This document shows, in pieces, positions 15,220 to 21,913 of a stretch of 21,913 nt of DNA (position 1 is its first letter; each line of letters begins with the position of its first letter). Below the pieces are notes generated by a model. That model ran no database searches, was not told where the DNA came from, and was given only the letters and a program-made list of their open reading frames with translations. Position numbers and translations under genes: made by a program. Origin of the DNA: CADEGZ01 sp035443705 (GTDB lineage: Bacteria; Pseudomonadota; Gammaproteobacteria; UBA6186; Azoamicaceae); assembly GCA_035443705.1 (NCBI GenBank), contig DAORSV010000024.1, positions 1-21,913 of the forward strand, in the 5' to 3' direction.

Positions 15220-15405
15220 TTATTTAGTCCATTGATTGTAATGTATCTGCCCACCCGAATTCTCTGCGCTTGAGCCCGTGCGTCCGCAAGTGCGTCGAGC
15301 TGCATCCTTGAACTCGACACAGCCTGCATTTGTACCTTCCGCACTGTGCTGCTGCTGAGAAAATATATTTTTTATCCCGCTTAATCCATCAATGAGTTTT
15401 TTCAT
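15220..15405 (-). CDS. lasA: Lasso peptide precursor 2
   Basis: 61 residues from the ATG at 15405, with AAGGAGG upstream. The 40-residue leader differs from that of precursor 1 at only five positions and ends in the same AARRTC, with Thr39 at -2. The predicted core is 21 residues: ring segment GRTGSSAE (Gly1 to Glu8), then an Asn/Ser/Gly/Gln tail containing His15, Tyr16 and Trp19, which could act as plugs, ending Trp-Thr-Lys. It is on the same strand as the B, C and D genes and follows D after 90 bases, but has its own promoter. A precursor after the B-C-D block is unusual, since A usually leads. Assignment rests on the leader, the -2 Thr, Gly1/Glu8 and the neighbours. Confidence 0.87.
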   Translation of the reverse strand: MKKLIDGLSGIKNIFSQQQHSAEGTNAGCVEFKDAARRTCGRTGSSAENSGGQIHYNQWTK

Positions 15406-15461
15406 AGTAGCCTCCTTCAAATTAATCAAATAAAATACTAGATCTTACACCTTACAAATCC

Positions 15462-15490
15462 TTGATAGCATTCGTGTCGGTGTTTGTCAA
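15462..15490 (-). promoter_or_regulatory. Promoter of lasso precursor 2
   Basis: On the minus strand TTGACA (15485-15490), a 17-base spacer, then TATCAA (15462-15467). It lies within the repeat just downstream of the exporter stop, so the precursor can be expressed more strongly than the enzymes. Confidence 0.75.
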
Positions 15491-15495
15491 CAAAT

Positions 15496-17229
15496 TTATG
15501 AAAAATGCAAGACTTCTTCATTTGCGTTCGGTATAGGAGATAGTTTTTTATCAGTTTGATGAATTTCTATAGATATGATTTGATCGGCCTCATGAGCCAG
15601 AAAAGGGCGATGGGTGATGATGATTTTTGTCATTTTGGGAAGAAACTTTACAATATTATTTTGGATGATTAAATCTGTTTCTTTATCTAGCGATGAGTTG
15701 CTCTCATCAAAAATGCAGATCTTTGGTTTTTTAAGAAAAAGACGAGCAAGAGAAAGTCTTTGTTTTTCTCCTCCTGATAATTTTAACCCTCTATCTCCCA
15801 CAATTGTATTAATACCTTTGGGCAGGGCTTGTATGAAACCAGATAAATGCGCTCGGTCAAGTGCCTCCTCAATCTCGACGGACGTGGCGTTAGGGTGGAC
15901 AAAACGAAGATTATTTTCAATGCTATCATTCAACAAGTAGCTCTCCTGGGGAACCCACCCGATTACCTCATACAAAGAATCAAAAGAGAGATCTCTTAAA
16001 TTGATTTGATTGATAAAAATGTGGCCCTCCGTGGGATCGTATAATCGAAGAAGGAGTTTTGCTATGGTAGATTTTCCAATCCCTGTCTGTCCTACAATCA
16101 AGATGGTTTCCCCTGGTCTTATTGTAAAAGAAATATTTTTCAAAATAAACCTATCTTTATACTTAAAGGAAACGTTTTTAAAATCAATTTGGAAGCTCTC
16201 TCCTGATAAAACAAGAGGACAAGAGGCCTCAACAATCGCACTTGGTGTTAACAGAAGGTCCATAATTCCCTTCATGTCAACAAAATTTTTTTTAATATCT
16301 TGTGAAATGTGTCCTAAAATACTAACAGGAATAATAAACTGTAACATATATCCGTTAAACAGGACAAAATCTCCAACTGTTAACGATCCTCTCAAAACGC
16401 CTTGCCCCACACAGTAGGTAAGAGAAGAAAGCCCAATCCCTAGAATTAATGATTGCCCTACGTGAGAAAGACTATATTTCGTCATAAAGTTAACTTCACT
16501 GTCTTCTCGTTTTTTTAACCCCATTTCACAGGTTGTAACGGCAAGATTTCGTTTTCCAAAGACTTTAATAGCTTCATAATTTGAAAGCCAATCCGCAACA
16601 ATGCCGTCAACGCTTTTGTCAACTTCATTGGCTCTTTCCCGATCTTTTAAGGTCCCTTTCATTGAGATAGAGGTATAGATAAAAAATATCACCAAAGTTC
16701 CTATCATCAAAAGGCTATAAATAAAAGGGTAAAGGCAAGAGATCATAACAACAACAAATAAAAATTCAAGAATCGTTGGAAGAGCATGGAAGAACAATGC
16801 CATGATGATTTGGGGCACACTCTGCTGAGCTTTCCTAATAATATTAGTTAAAGCTCCTGCTTTTTGACTCAGAAAATAGCTGTGAGAAAGGCTATAAAGA
16901 TGAGATAAAACTTTTATTCCCAAAATAAAGGTGACACGTTGCTCAATCCTATAGGTTAAAAGGGTGCGCACATGAACGGAAACTTGGCTAATTATCCAAA
17001 TTAAGCCATAACTCAGTAAAATTAAGGTGACGGAAATCCCATTTTGTAGAGCAAAGAATTCCACTATTTTTTTGAGAAGGAGGGGAATAGAGAGATTCGA
17101 GAGAATGCCAATAATTAATACCAGAAGAGAGGAAAAGAAGCTTAATCGAATTTTCTTATCCTTAAATGTGTCTGAAAGAACTTCTTTGATGCACTTTCTG
17201 TATTGTTTGTAATTGCCCATCTTTCCCAT
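15496..17229 (-). CDS. lasD: Lasso peptide ABC exporter (D protein)
   Basis: 577 residues: a six-helix ABC type-1 transmembrane domain (about 25-315) fused to an ATPase domain (about 347-550), the half-size exporter arrangement that works as a homodimer. Motifs: Walker A GQTGIGKST (380-388), Q-loop Gln428, signature LSGGEKQ (484-490), Walker B ICIFDES with the catalytic Glu (504-510) and the switch His540 (ITHRPF). It resembles ATM1/McjD-type exporters. In the MccJ25 cluster McjD exports the mature peptide and gives self-immunity; that role is inferred here. The ATG at 17229 is taken, with a second ATG at 17220 possible. It follows the cyclase after 76 bases on the same strand. Confidence 0.93.
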   Translation of the reverse strand: MGKMGNYKQYRKCIKEVLSDTFKDKKIRLSFFSSLLVLIIGILSNLSIPLLLKKIVEFFALQNGISVTLILLSYGLIWIISQVSVHVRTLLTYRIEQRVTFILGIKVLSHLYSLSHSYFLSQKAGALTNIIRKAQQSVPQIIMALFFHALPTILEFLFVVVMISCLYPFIYSLLMIGTLVIFFIYTSISMKGTLKDRERANEVDKSVDGIVADWLSNYEAIKVFGKRNLAVTTCEMGLKKREDSEVNFMTKYSLSHVGQSLILGIGLSSLTYCVGQGVLRGSLTVGDFVLFNGYMLQFIIPVSILGHISQDIKKNFVDMKGIMDLLLTPSAIVEASCPLVLSGESFQIDFKNVSFKYKDRFILKNISFTIRPGETILIVGQTGIGKSTIAKLLLRLYDPTEGHIFINQINLRDLSFDSLYEVIGWVPQESYLLNDSIENNLRFVHPNATSVEIEEALDRAHLSGFIQALPKGINTIVGDRGLKLSGGEKQRLSLARLFLKKPKICIFDESNSSLDKETDLIIQNNIVKFLPKMTKIIITHRPFLAHEADQIISIEIHQTDKKLSPIPNANEEVLHFS

Positions 17230-17305
17230 AAAACCTTTTCATCCCTCAAAAGTCTCCCTTCTTACCGTTAACTGCTTTGTAGGAAGGTCTCTCCGATTTT
17301 CATCA

Positions 17306-19090
17306 CTATTTCCGAGACCACATTCTCAGAAAAATTTCAATAGAAGCAAGCTGTATAAAAGGCCACAAATCATTATCATCACCGTTGCTGATCAGTAATA
17401 TTGTTTGACGTAAACCTTCTTTGTCTATAAAGCCTTGTTTAACCAGCTCCCCTTCTAAACAAAGTTCCATAACATAATCAATATTTTTTTTAACACCCAG
17501 TTGTAATATTCCACTTGTTTCACCCTTGTCTCTTCTCCACACAGCGTCAGTTTTAAAACGTTCACTAACAGCTCTACGAAGAGGATAACGATCATATCCC
17601 TTATCAAAAAGATTATAGGTTGCAAAAGAAAATGCAAAATCCACCACCGGTTCACAAAAGAATGGATAATATTCAGGATTGCGATTGCCGACATTAGCAT
17701 GTATTGAAGCTAATCCTTCATATAAAGCATCAATTTGTTTATATTTTCCTGGAAGAATTCGAGAGGGTACATCCCGGTAAACAGGATGGGCGAATTTGGC
17801 AGTGGTGTATTGATGAACTTTTTTCGTTAACCAATGCGGGGGTTTATCTTGTGAAGATCTTGATCCTCTCTTATCAGGCTTTTTGGCAAAAAGATAATGG
17901 ATGAGACTCGCCATATTTTGGGTCAGCACCGGCGTTAAAGAATCTCGATAAAAATGAGTAACATCCTTGATCTTGCTCACTAAGCCTTGGGTACCTTGGG
18001 TTAGTAAATAGTCTGCAATACTCATTTGTGTGGGAGGCATCATAAAAATATGATCACTACCATGCCCATTCAGAAAAATACATGAACCATCTGTGGGAAG
18101 ATAGCCTTGACATTGGTTAATGCTCGCTAAACTTATACAACCAGAAAATGGTTTGTTCAGTTTTAACCCTTGATCCTCACAATAAGTATCAAAAGGCAAT
18201 ATTTTGGAAGTATCTACTTCAATTAGTTCAATTCCGACCTCCTCACACACTTTACGCGCGTAATGCAATTCGTTGGATGAATTAACCTCAGAATGAAAAT
18301 AATTGAGAGCGGTTAGCTTTTGATCAGAACGCTTAATCTCGCTTAAGCAATACACCAAAGCAGAAGAGTCAAGCCCGCCTGAAAGACTGACACACACATT
18401 TTGATAAGGTTCAATCACGGGTTTAAGAACTGATTGCAAAGCATCTACAGCATTTCCTGATGGAGAGGATATGCCAACGTATGTGGCGAAAGGATTCCAG
18501 AAAGATCTAATGTCTCGGTTGCTTTGAGTGCCGGTTAAGACACATCCTGGCGGGACTTCTTCCAATCCCTTAAAAGGTGTTTGTATGGCACTACTACTAC
18601 CATAAAATAGGTAAGAACATAGATAGGGCCAATTGTAACTTAAGTTAGATGATAGACATTGTTTAATAAGATCAATATGCGATGAAAATAGTAGATCACC
18701 GTTAGTCAGAGTGTAATAGAAACAAGGAAGTTGACCTGTTGGATCGACCATCACTTCAAGCTTGTTCGTATTATCCACGAGCCAATAAACATATTTTCCC
18801 CACACTTTTTTTGTCAAGCCCTGCTTGAGCTCTTGTGAATATTGTCTAAACTCTTTTGGTTCAACAGTTGTGTGGCGCTCTTTATCAAAAATGCGTCCTA
18901 TCAGGACTGTGGAGTCGCTTTCCCAGATTTGATCCATATCCTGTTGAGGATATAACTTACCATAAACTAAGGCGAAGTTATTTTTTGAAGTGAATGACGG
19001 TTCTTCCCCCGTGTGTTGTTTCAGTATTGACGTCAACTCGTGTATTTTACCTGAAATATCTCGAACACTCCACAATCCCAAATAAATCAT
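17306..19090 (-). CDS. lasC: Lasso peptide macrolactam synthetase (C protein, asparagine synthetase-like)
   Basis: 594 residues, the usual size of McjC-type cyclases. The N-terminal third keeps the glutaminase-like fold of asparagine synthetase B but starts Met-Ile, without the catalytic Cys, so it should not hydrolyse glutamine. The synthetase domain begins around residue 210, with the pyrophosphate loop SLSGGLDSSAL (235-245). GHGSDHIF further on is the second nucleotide-binding region. The enzyme should adenylate the side chain of core Glu8 and join it to the free amine of Gly1. The ATG overlaps the TGA of the B gene by 4 bases, so the two are translationally coupled. Confidence 0.93.
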   Translation of the reverse strand: MIYLGLWSVRDISGKIHELTSILKQHTGEEPSFTSKNNFALVYGKLYPQQDMDQIWESDSTVLIGRIFDKERHTTVEPKEFRQYSQELKQGLTKKVWGKYVYWLVDNTNKLEVMVDPTGQLPCFYYTLTNGDLLFSSHIDLIKQCLSSNLSYNWPYLCSYLFYGSSSAIQTPFKGLEEVPPGCVLTGTQSNRDIRSFWNPFATYVGISSPSGNAVDALQSVLKPVIEPYQNVCVSLSGGLDSSALVYCLSEIKRSDQKLTALNYFHSEVNSSNELHYARKVCEEVGIELIEVDTSKILPFDTYCEDQGLKLNKPFSGCISLASINQCQGYLPTDGSCIFLNGHGSDHIFMMPPTQMSIADYLLTQGTQGLVSKIKDVTHFYRDSLTPVLTQNMASLIHYLFAKKPDKRGSRSSQDKPPHWLTKKVHQYTTAKFAHPVYRDVPSRILPGKYKQIDALYEGLASIHANVGNRNPEYYPFFCEPVVDFAFSFATYNLFDKGYDRYPLRRAVSERFKTDAVWRRDKGETSGILQLGVKKNIDYVMELCLEGELVKQGFIDKEGLRQTILLISNGDDNDLWPFIQLASIEIFLRMWSRK

Positions 19091-19827
19091 ACCTTTTCCC
19101 TTCTAAACGGCTCATTGAGAATGATTCCCAAACCCTCTCTAAGATTTTGTGAGTCCATCACCACCTTGCCATTACACTCCACCCATGCGTGTGCCATGAA
19201 AGGATAATTTTGAACGCCAATTTCAAGATTACATTTCCACCCTTTCTGTAAGGCCAATAAAACGTAGGCCATGGCCCACTCAAGACATTTTGTGCGGCTT
19301 GGGTAAATCAAGCATGCTTTGTTAATGATACTCGTTAATTGCTTTAATTCCGCATCGCTGGGGATGATATATTCTACATTTTTCTTACGAGCCTTTTTGA
19401 TTAACTGAATGGCTTTATGAAAACCCAAAAGTTTAATATAGGAATTGACTTGTATCAAACGCAACAGTGCTATTACCACAGGAGGTCCCAAAGATACTTC
19501 TTGTTCATTTAAAGGTAAACGCCAATCAATATTGGAAACCCCGACAGAACCAACTTTACGGTCGGTATAAAAAGAATAGGCTGTGTTCTGGCATTGAATG
19601 ATTTTAGAGTTGATCAGTGTCTGTAAGTTATCTCTATCAGATTCTGTTAATTCCTTATTGCACACAACCTTCAACAAAATATTAGCAAAACTTTTGGAGT
19701 ATATAGCATACTTATCTTTCTTCGTATCTAGTAATATTACTTGATCTCTAAACTGTGTTATATAAATGTTCTTGCAAATAGAATAATATGCACGATCACC
19801 TTTAGGCAAATTTGATTTCAACTCCAA
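19087..19827 (-). CDS. lasB: Lasso peptide B protein: PqqD-like leader binding domain fused to cysteine protease
   Basis: 246 residues. The first about 85 residues fit a PqqD-like RiPP recognition element (strands YSICKNIYITQF, VILLDTKKDKYAIYS, then helices). The rest is a transglutaminase-like protease with the triad Cys181 (SRTKCLEWA), His213 (FMAHAWVE) and Asp225 (VVMDSQ). It binds the precursor leader and cuts after the leader's last residue. Fused B proteins are usual in proteobacterial clusters, while actinobacteria split them into B1 and B2. The start is TTG (19827) with AAGGA 8 bases ahead. This is the first gene of the B-C-D unit. A promoter is not clear; TATAAG lies about 15 bases upstream of the start with no good -35. 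Confidence 0.9.
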   Translation of the reverse strand: MELKSNLPKGDRAYYSICKNIYITQFRDQVILLDTKKDKYAIYSKSFANILLKVVCNKELTESDRDNLQTLINSKIIQCQNTAYSFYTDRKVGSVGVSNIDWRLPLNEQEVSLGPPVVIALLRLIQVNSYIKLLGFHKAIQLIKKARKKNVEYIIPSDAELKQLTSIINKACLIYPSRTKCLEWAMAYVLLALQKGWKCNLEIGVQNYPFMAHAWVECNGKVVMDSQNLREGLGIILNEPFRREKV

Positions 19828-19863
19828 AATTTTATCCTTATACCATTTTCAAAAAAGTTTAAC

Positions 19864-20262
19864 TTATGGCCCATTGATATGAACCCGCGTAACAAAAACA
19901 GCATTTCTGATAAAATATTGATCACCATACTGGGAAGCATCTCTGTTGTTGATATTCTCCATTGATTTCCTAGTTTCTTCATTCCCAAAAATTGGCATAT
20001 AATTACAGTTAAAATACGGCCCAGAAAACATAGGGGGTTCAAATGACCGCCGAGTTGCTTGCCTTCTGATTAGCACCGTGGTTGGAGCGTGTCCTACCAC
20101 ATCTACGTAACCATTTTTAAACCAGCCTAATATTTAGGTAAATTTATAAATCCTTTTTAAAGCCATAGCGATATCTTTATTTTCCATTGAACTCATGGGA
20201 ACAATAATTGAAGCTGTATATTGATTTTGGTTATCATCTCTAATCCCCTCAATACGTAATGT
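19864..20262 (-). pseudogene. Decayed gene upstream of the lasso B gene, unrecognised
   Basis: One minus-strand frame is open from 20262 to 19864 except for a single TAA near 20130. It reads like protein on both sides: DDNQNQYTASIIVPMSSMEN, then after the stop FKNGYVDVVGHAPTTVLI and further to TRVHINGP. No ATG begins it, and two TAA codons precede it. A shorter intact piece could start at a GTG at 20100 (78 residues) without a good ribosome binding site. I do not recognise the family. It ends 36 bases before the lasso B gene, so it may be a former operon member or a fragment left by an insertion. Confidence 0.35.
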
Positions 20263-20371
20263 TTATTATCATAACATACAAGCACGTCTTTTTTGATTCT
20301 GTCGCAACAAGAAGCCAATATGATAAAATTTACTAAATTAATAAGCATAGGTCACTCGAGTAAATAGTAAT

Positions 20372-20624
20372 ATTGAATTTAAACAGAGATATTTAGAAAA
20401 GGGCATTATTTTATTGGTGGTTCGTTGGTATCTATCCCATCCTCTGAGTTATCGCGATATTGAGGAAATGATGTTAAAATGGGGTATACACCGTTGACCA
20501 TTCAACCATTAACCGCTTGGTTATCCATTATGCTCCCCTGCTAGAAGATAATTTCAAAAAGAAATTTAAACGTCAAACAGGGTTAAGCTGGCATATACAT
20601 CGTATACATATAGACAGACTTTAA
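20372..20624 (+). pseudogene. IS6-family transposase remnant
   Basis: Translation of 20372-20497 gives FKQRYLEKGIILLVVRWYLS, then HPLSYRDIEEMMLKWGIH, the N-terminus of IS6/IS26-type transposases. A one-base shift follows at the TGA near 20495, after which VDHSTINRLVIHYAPLLED and KFKRQTGLSW continue the family pattern. The expected first catalytic Asp region (SWRMDETY in relatives) has decayed to SWHIHRIH and the frame stops. The remainder, with the DDE core, is absent. Its end abuts the 3' end of the LRR gene. Confidence 0.85.
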
Positions 20625-21337
20625 CGTAATTTTGAAATGTTTATTTTTTTAACTTCTTCTGTTGCATTTTTATATATAGTATTTTTTACAAATTCTCTTG
20701 CGTCGAGTAACGAAGCTTCATTAGAATATTCGAATATTATGTCTATAAGCGGATCTGGTAGCCCTACCGATGATCCAACTGCCGCACAAGCAATATAGTA
20801 ATCAAGCTTTTCTTTTTCCTTCTTAATTTGTTGGTTGCGTTTAATATATTTTGGTATTCTAACTTCCACAAGGGAGTCGTTTATTGTTGGATTTCCAAAT
20901 AAATTTAAGTTTGTTATACTAAAATTTTCTCTTAAGGTGTCTAATATAAGGGAGGCTCCCTTTATACCAATCTTATTATCTGATAAATCTATTGAATTTA
21001 AAGTAGACTTTGTTTGAAACAATGAGATTCCTTTTTCAATACCGATGTCAGTAATTTGATTTCCGGATAGATACAAATGAGTTACCCTGGCTTTAGGCTG
21101 GAGTATAGCATCGGAAATTTCTAAGAAAAAATCATCATCAATGGATTGTCGGGATAAATTTATATACTGAACAATGCCATCCCTAATAGCGTCAATGAGC
21201 TCCGTTTTATTTAACTTTTTTGGTTCGTGTGTTGATTTAAAGAAAGTCATAATATTAGTGCATACAGATGAGGGCAACATAGATTGTAAAGAATTTTTTC
21301 CTGAGTATTGAAACAATAGGCTTGAAGTACGGAACAT
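20621..21337 (-). CDS. Leucine-rich-repeat protein (RNase-inhibitor-type repeats)
   Basis: 238 residues from the ATG at 21337, behind a strong AGGAGG. After a variable N-terminus (1-50) come four LRRs of about 28 residues: VQYINLSRQSIDD (56 on), VTHLYLSGNQITD (85 on), LNSIDLSDNKIG (113 on) and ITNLNLFGNPTI (141 on). A Lys/Glu-rich helix and a C-terminal helical domain follow (LPDPLIDIIFEYSNE). This is the LRR type of RNase inhibitor and NLR proteins, common in host-directed proteins of intracellular bacteria; an effector role is inference. No signal peptide seen. The stop lies at the edge of an IS6 remnant, so the C-terminus may have been cut or replaced. Confidence 0.8.
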   Translation of the reverse strand: MFRTSSLLFQYSGKNSLQSMLPSSVCTNIMTFFKSTHEPKKLNKTELIDAIRDGIVQYINLSRQSIDDDFFLEISDAILQPKARVTHLYLSGNQITDIGIEKGISLFQTKSTLNSIDLSDNKIGIKGASLILDTLRENFSITNLNLFGNPTINDSLVEVRIPKYIKRNQQIKKEKEKLDYYIACAAVGSSVGLPDPLIDIIFEYSNEASLLDAREFVKNTIYKNATEEVKKINISKLR

Positions 21338-21468
21338 TTTACCTCCTCTTACCGACAGATGAAATTACCAGTTAATTATACTGAACTGTCAAAACATTTG
21401 ATATACTTAACTCCATAAAAATAAGTTGCCAAATTAACTATATTTATCAGTTCATAACTAGCCATTTG

Positions 21469-21602
21469 TAGTACGTGGTAAAGCTTCTAGATAAATTATT
21501 TATTGAATTTACAAAGTTAAGAGCCAGACATTTTAATGACAATGCACTTGCAGAATCTAAGAATGGATTGATTATTCAAAAAAACTTAGGCTATCTGCAC
21601 AT
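21469..21602 (+). pseudogene. IS481-like (integrase-core) transposase fragment
   Basis: The frame from about 21469 reads VVKLLDKLFIEFTKLRARHF, then NDNALAESKNG and NLGYLHI. This is the segment around the catalytic Glu of integrase-core transposases of the IS481 type, where relatives read NDNALVESKNG. Only this piece is present. The upstream catalytic Asp regions are missing and the frame runs into the inverted-repeat element at 21603. Confidence 0.7.
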
Positions 21603-21724
21603 CAATGGCATTCGGTTAAGCATTTCTTGTTCTAAAAACATGGCTGCTCATCTATATTTAATACATTTAAACAAGCACTATATGGCTGATAACCAGTTTT
21701 ATAGTGCTTAACCGAATGCCATTG
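21603..21724. mobile_element. MITE-like element, 122 bp with perfect 20-bp terminal inverted repeats
   Basis: CAATGGCATTCGGTTAAGCA (21603-21622) is exactly repeated inverted at 21705-21724, around 82 bases of AT-rich DNA. It interrupts the transposase fragment. No target duplication is evident in the flanks, so excision scar, hairpin or composite origin remain open. Confidence 0.6.
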
Positions 21725-21913
21725 GTGCTTATGGAACACCATCTTCCACTGGGAATTAATTATTTTGTTTTAGATACAGTAAAGGTCTTGCCTGATGGTA
21801 TTGGATCTTGTGTCACTATGGTTAAAAGGTATTTCTCATTATAAGGCGGAAGCCCATTGGGTATTGCTTTTGGTATTTTGGCAGGATTCTTAATGAGGTT
21901 GGTTTATGTCTTC
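21725..21913. other. Possible gene fragment at right edge
   Basis: A minus-strand frame (about 21903 to 21760) reads protein-like (IPNGLPPYNEKYLLTIVTQD, then PIPSGKTFTVSKTK before TAA). It has an in-frame TAA just before it at the window edge and no start codon. It may be the end of a gene lying off the window or a decayed one. Confidence 0.25.

Larger units (their letters stand above)
15040..15500. repeat. Right arm of the large inverted duplication
   Basis: Inverted partner of 14339-14796. It overlaps the stop codon of the exporter gene by a few bases, which suggests that this arm is the original and the left arm the copy (inference). Confidence 0.95.

Noticed and set aside
17455..17904. 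Frames on both strands inside the cyclase gene
   Set aside because: Shadows of the lasso C gene, which has full motif support.
1..21913. tRNA, rRNA or tmRNA genes
   Set aside because: I saw no cloverleaf with conserved T-loop sequence and no rRNA segments; a tRNA scan would settle this.

Overview
The window reads as accessory or plasmid DNA from an AT-rich bacterium. A ParA / winged-helix Rep / KfrA-like backbone, a PD-(D/E)XK (Rpn-type) protein, a DUF4160/DUF2442 pair, a leucine-rich-repeat protein and decayed insertion sequences together suggest a plasmid or plasmid-like island of a host-associated proteobacterium. An intracellular alphaproteobacterium (Holosporales or Rickettsiales-like) is my best guess, but that is inference; nothing in the window fixes the taxonomy.

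Layout. Positions 1-1833 (minus) hold the 5' part of an AAA ATPase gene whose C-terminus is built from identical 129-bp (43-residue) repeats running off the left edge. Positions 2144-5596 (minus) hold small accessory genes: a hydrophobic Ala/Gly-rich protein behind a 7-bp tandem repeat, a DUF2442/DUF4160 pair, a serine resolvase with promoter and res-like dyads, an unknown protein, an Rpn-type nuclease/transposase-family protein and another unknown. Positions 5785-8463 (plus) are the replication/partition block: a 57-residue ribbon-helix-helix protein too small for routine gene calling, ParA, and a Rep-like protein overlapping parA by one base and carrying 11-bp iterons inside its reading frame. 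A KfrA-like gene with TGTAAC operator repeats follows (9182-9885), with one more small gene. Positions 10258-14338 are gene-poor: two unrelated small single-pass membrane proteins, a 63-bp inverted repeat made of TGACA/GGACA subrepeats, and an 11-bp-periodic repeat cluster (13348-13563).

The most interesting part is 14339-19827, a lasso-peptide gene cluster. On the minus strand are a fused leader-binding/protease B protein, the asparagine-synthetase-like cyclase C (4-bp overlap with B) and an ABC exporter D. Past D lie two precursor genes in face-to-face orientation inside a large inverted duplication with arms of about 460 bp. Their 40-residue leaders are almost the same and both end Thr-Cys (Thr at -2). 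Their cores differ almost completely but keep Gly1 and Glu8, the pair expected to form an 8-residue macrolactam ring. Each precursor has its own TTGACA promoter. The cluster encodes an exporter and no visible isopeptidase, which fits a secreted peptide better than a scavenging type (inference).

The right end (19864-21913) holds a decayed unrecognised gene, a frameshifted IS6-family transposase remnant, the LRR protein, and an IS481-like transposase fragment that runs into a 122-bp MITE-like element with perfect 20-bp terminal inverted repeats.
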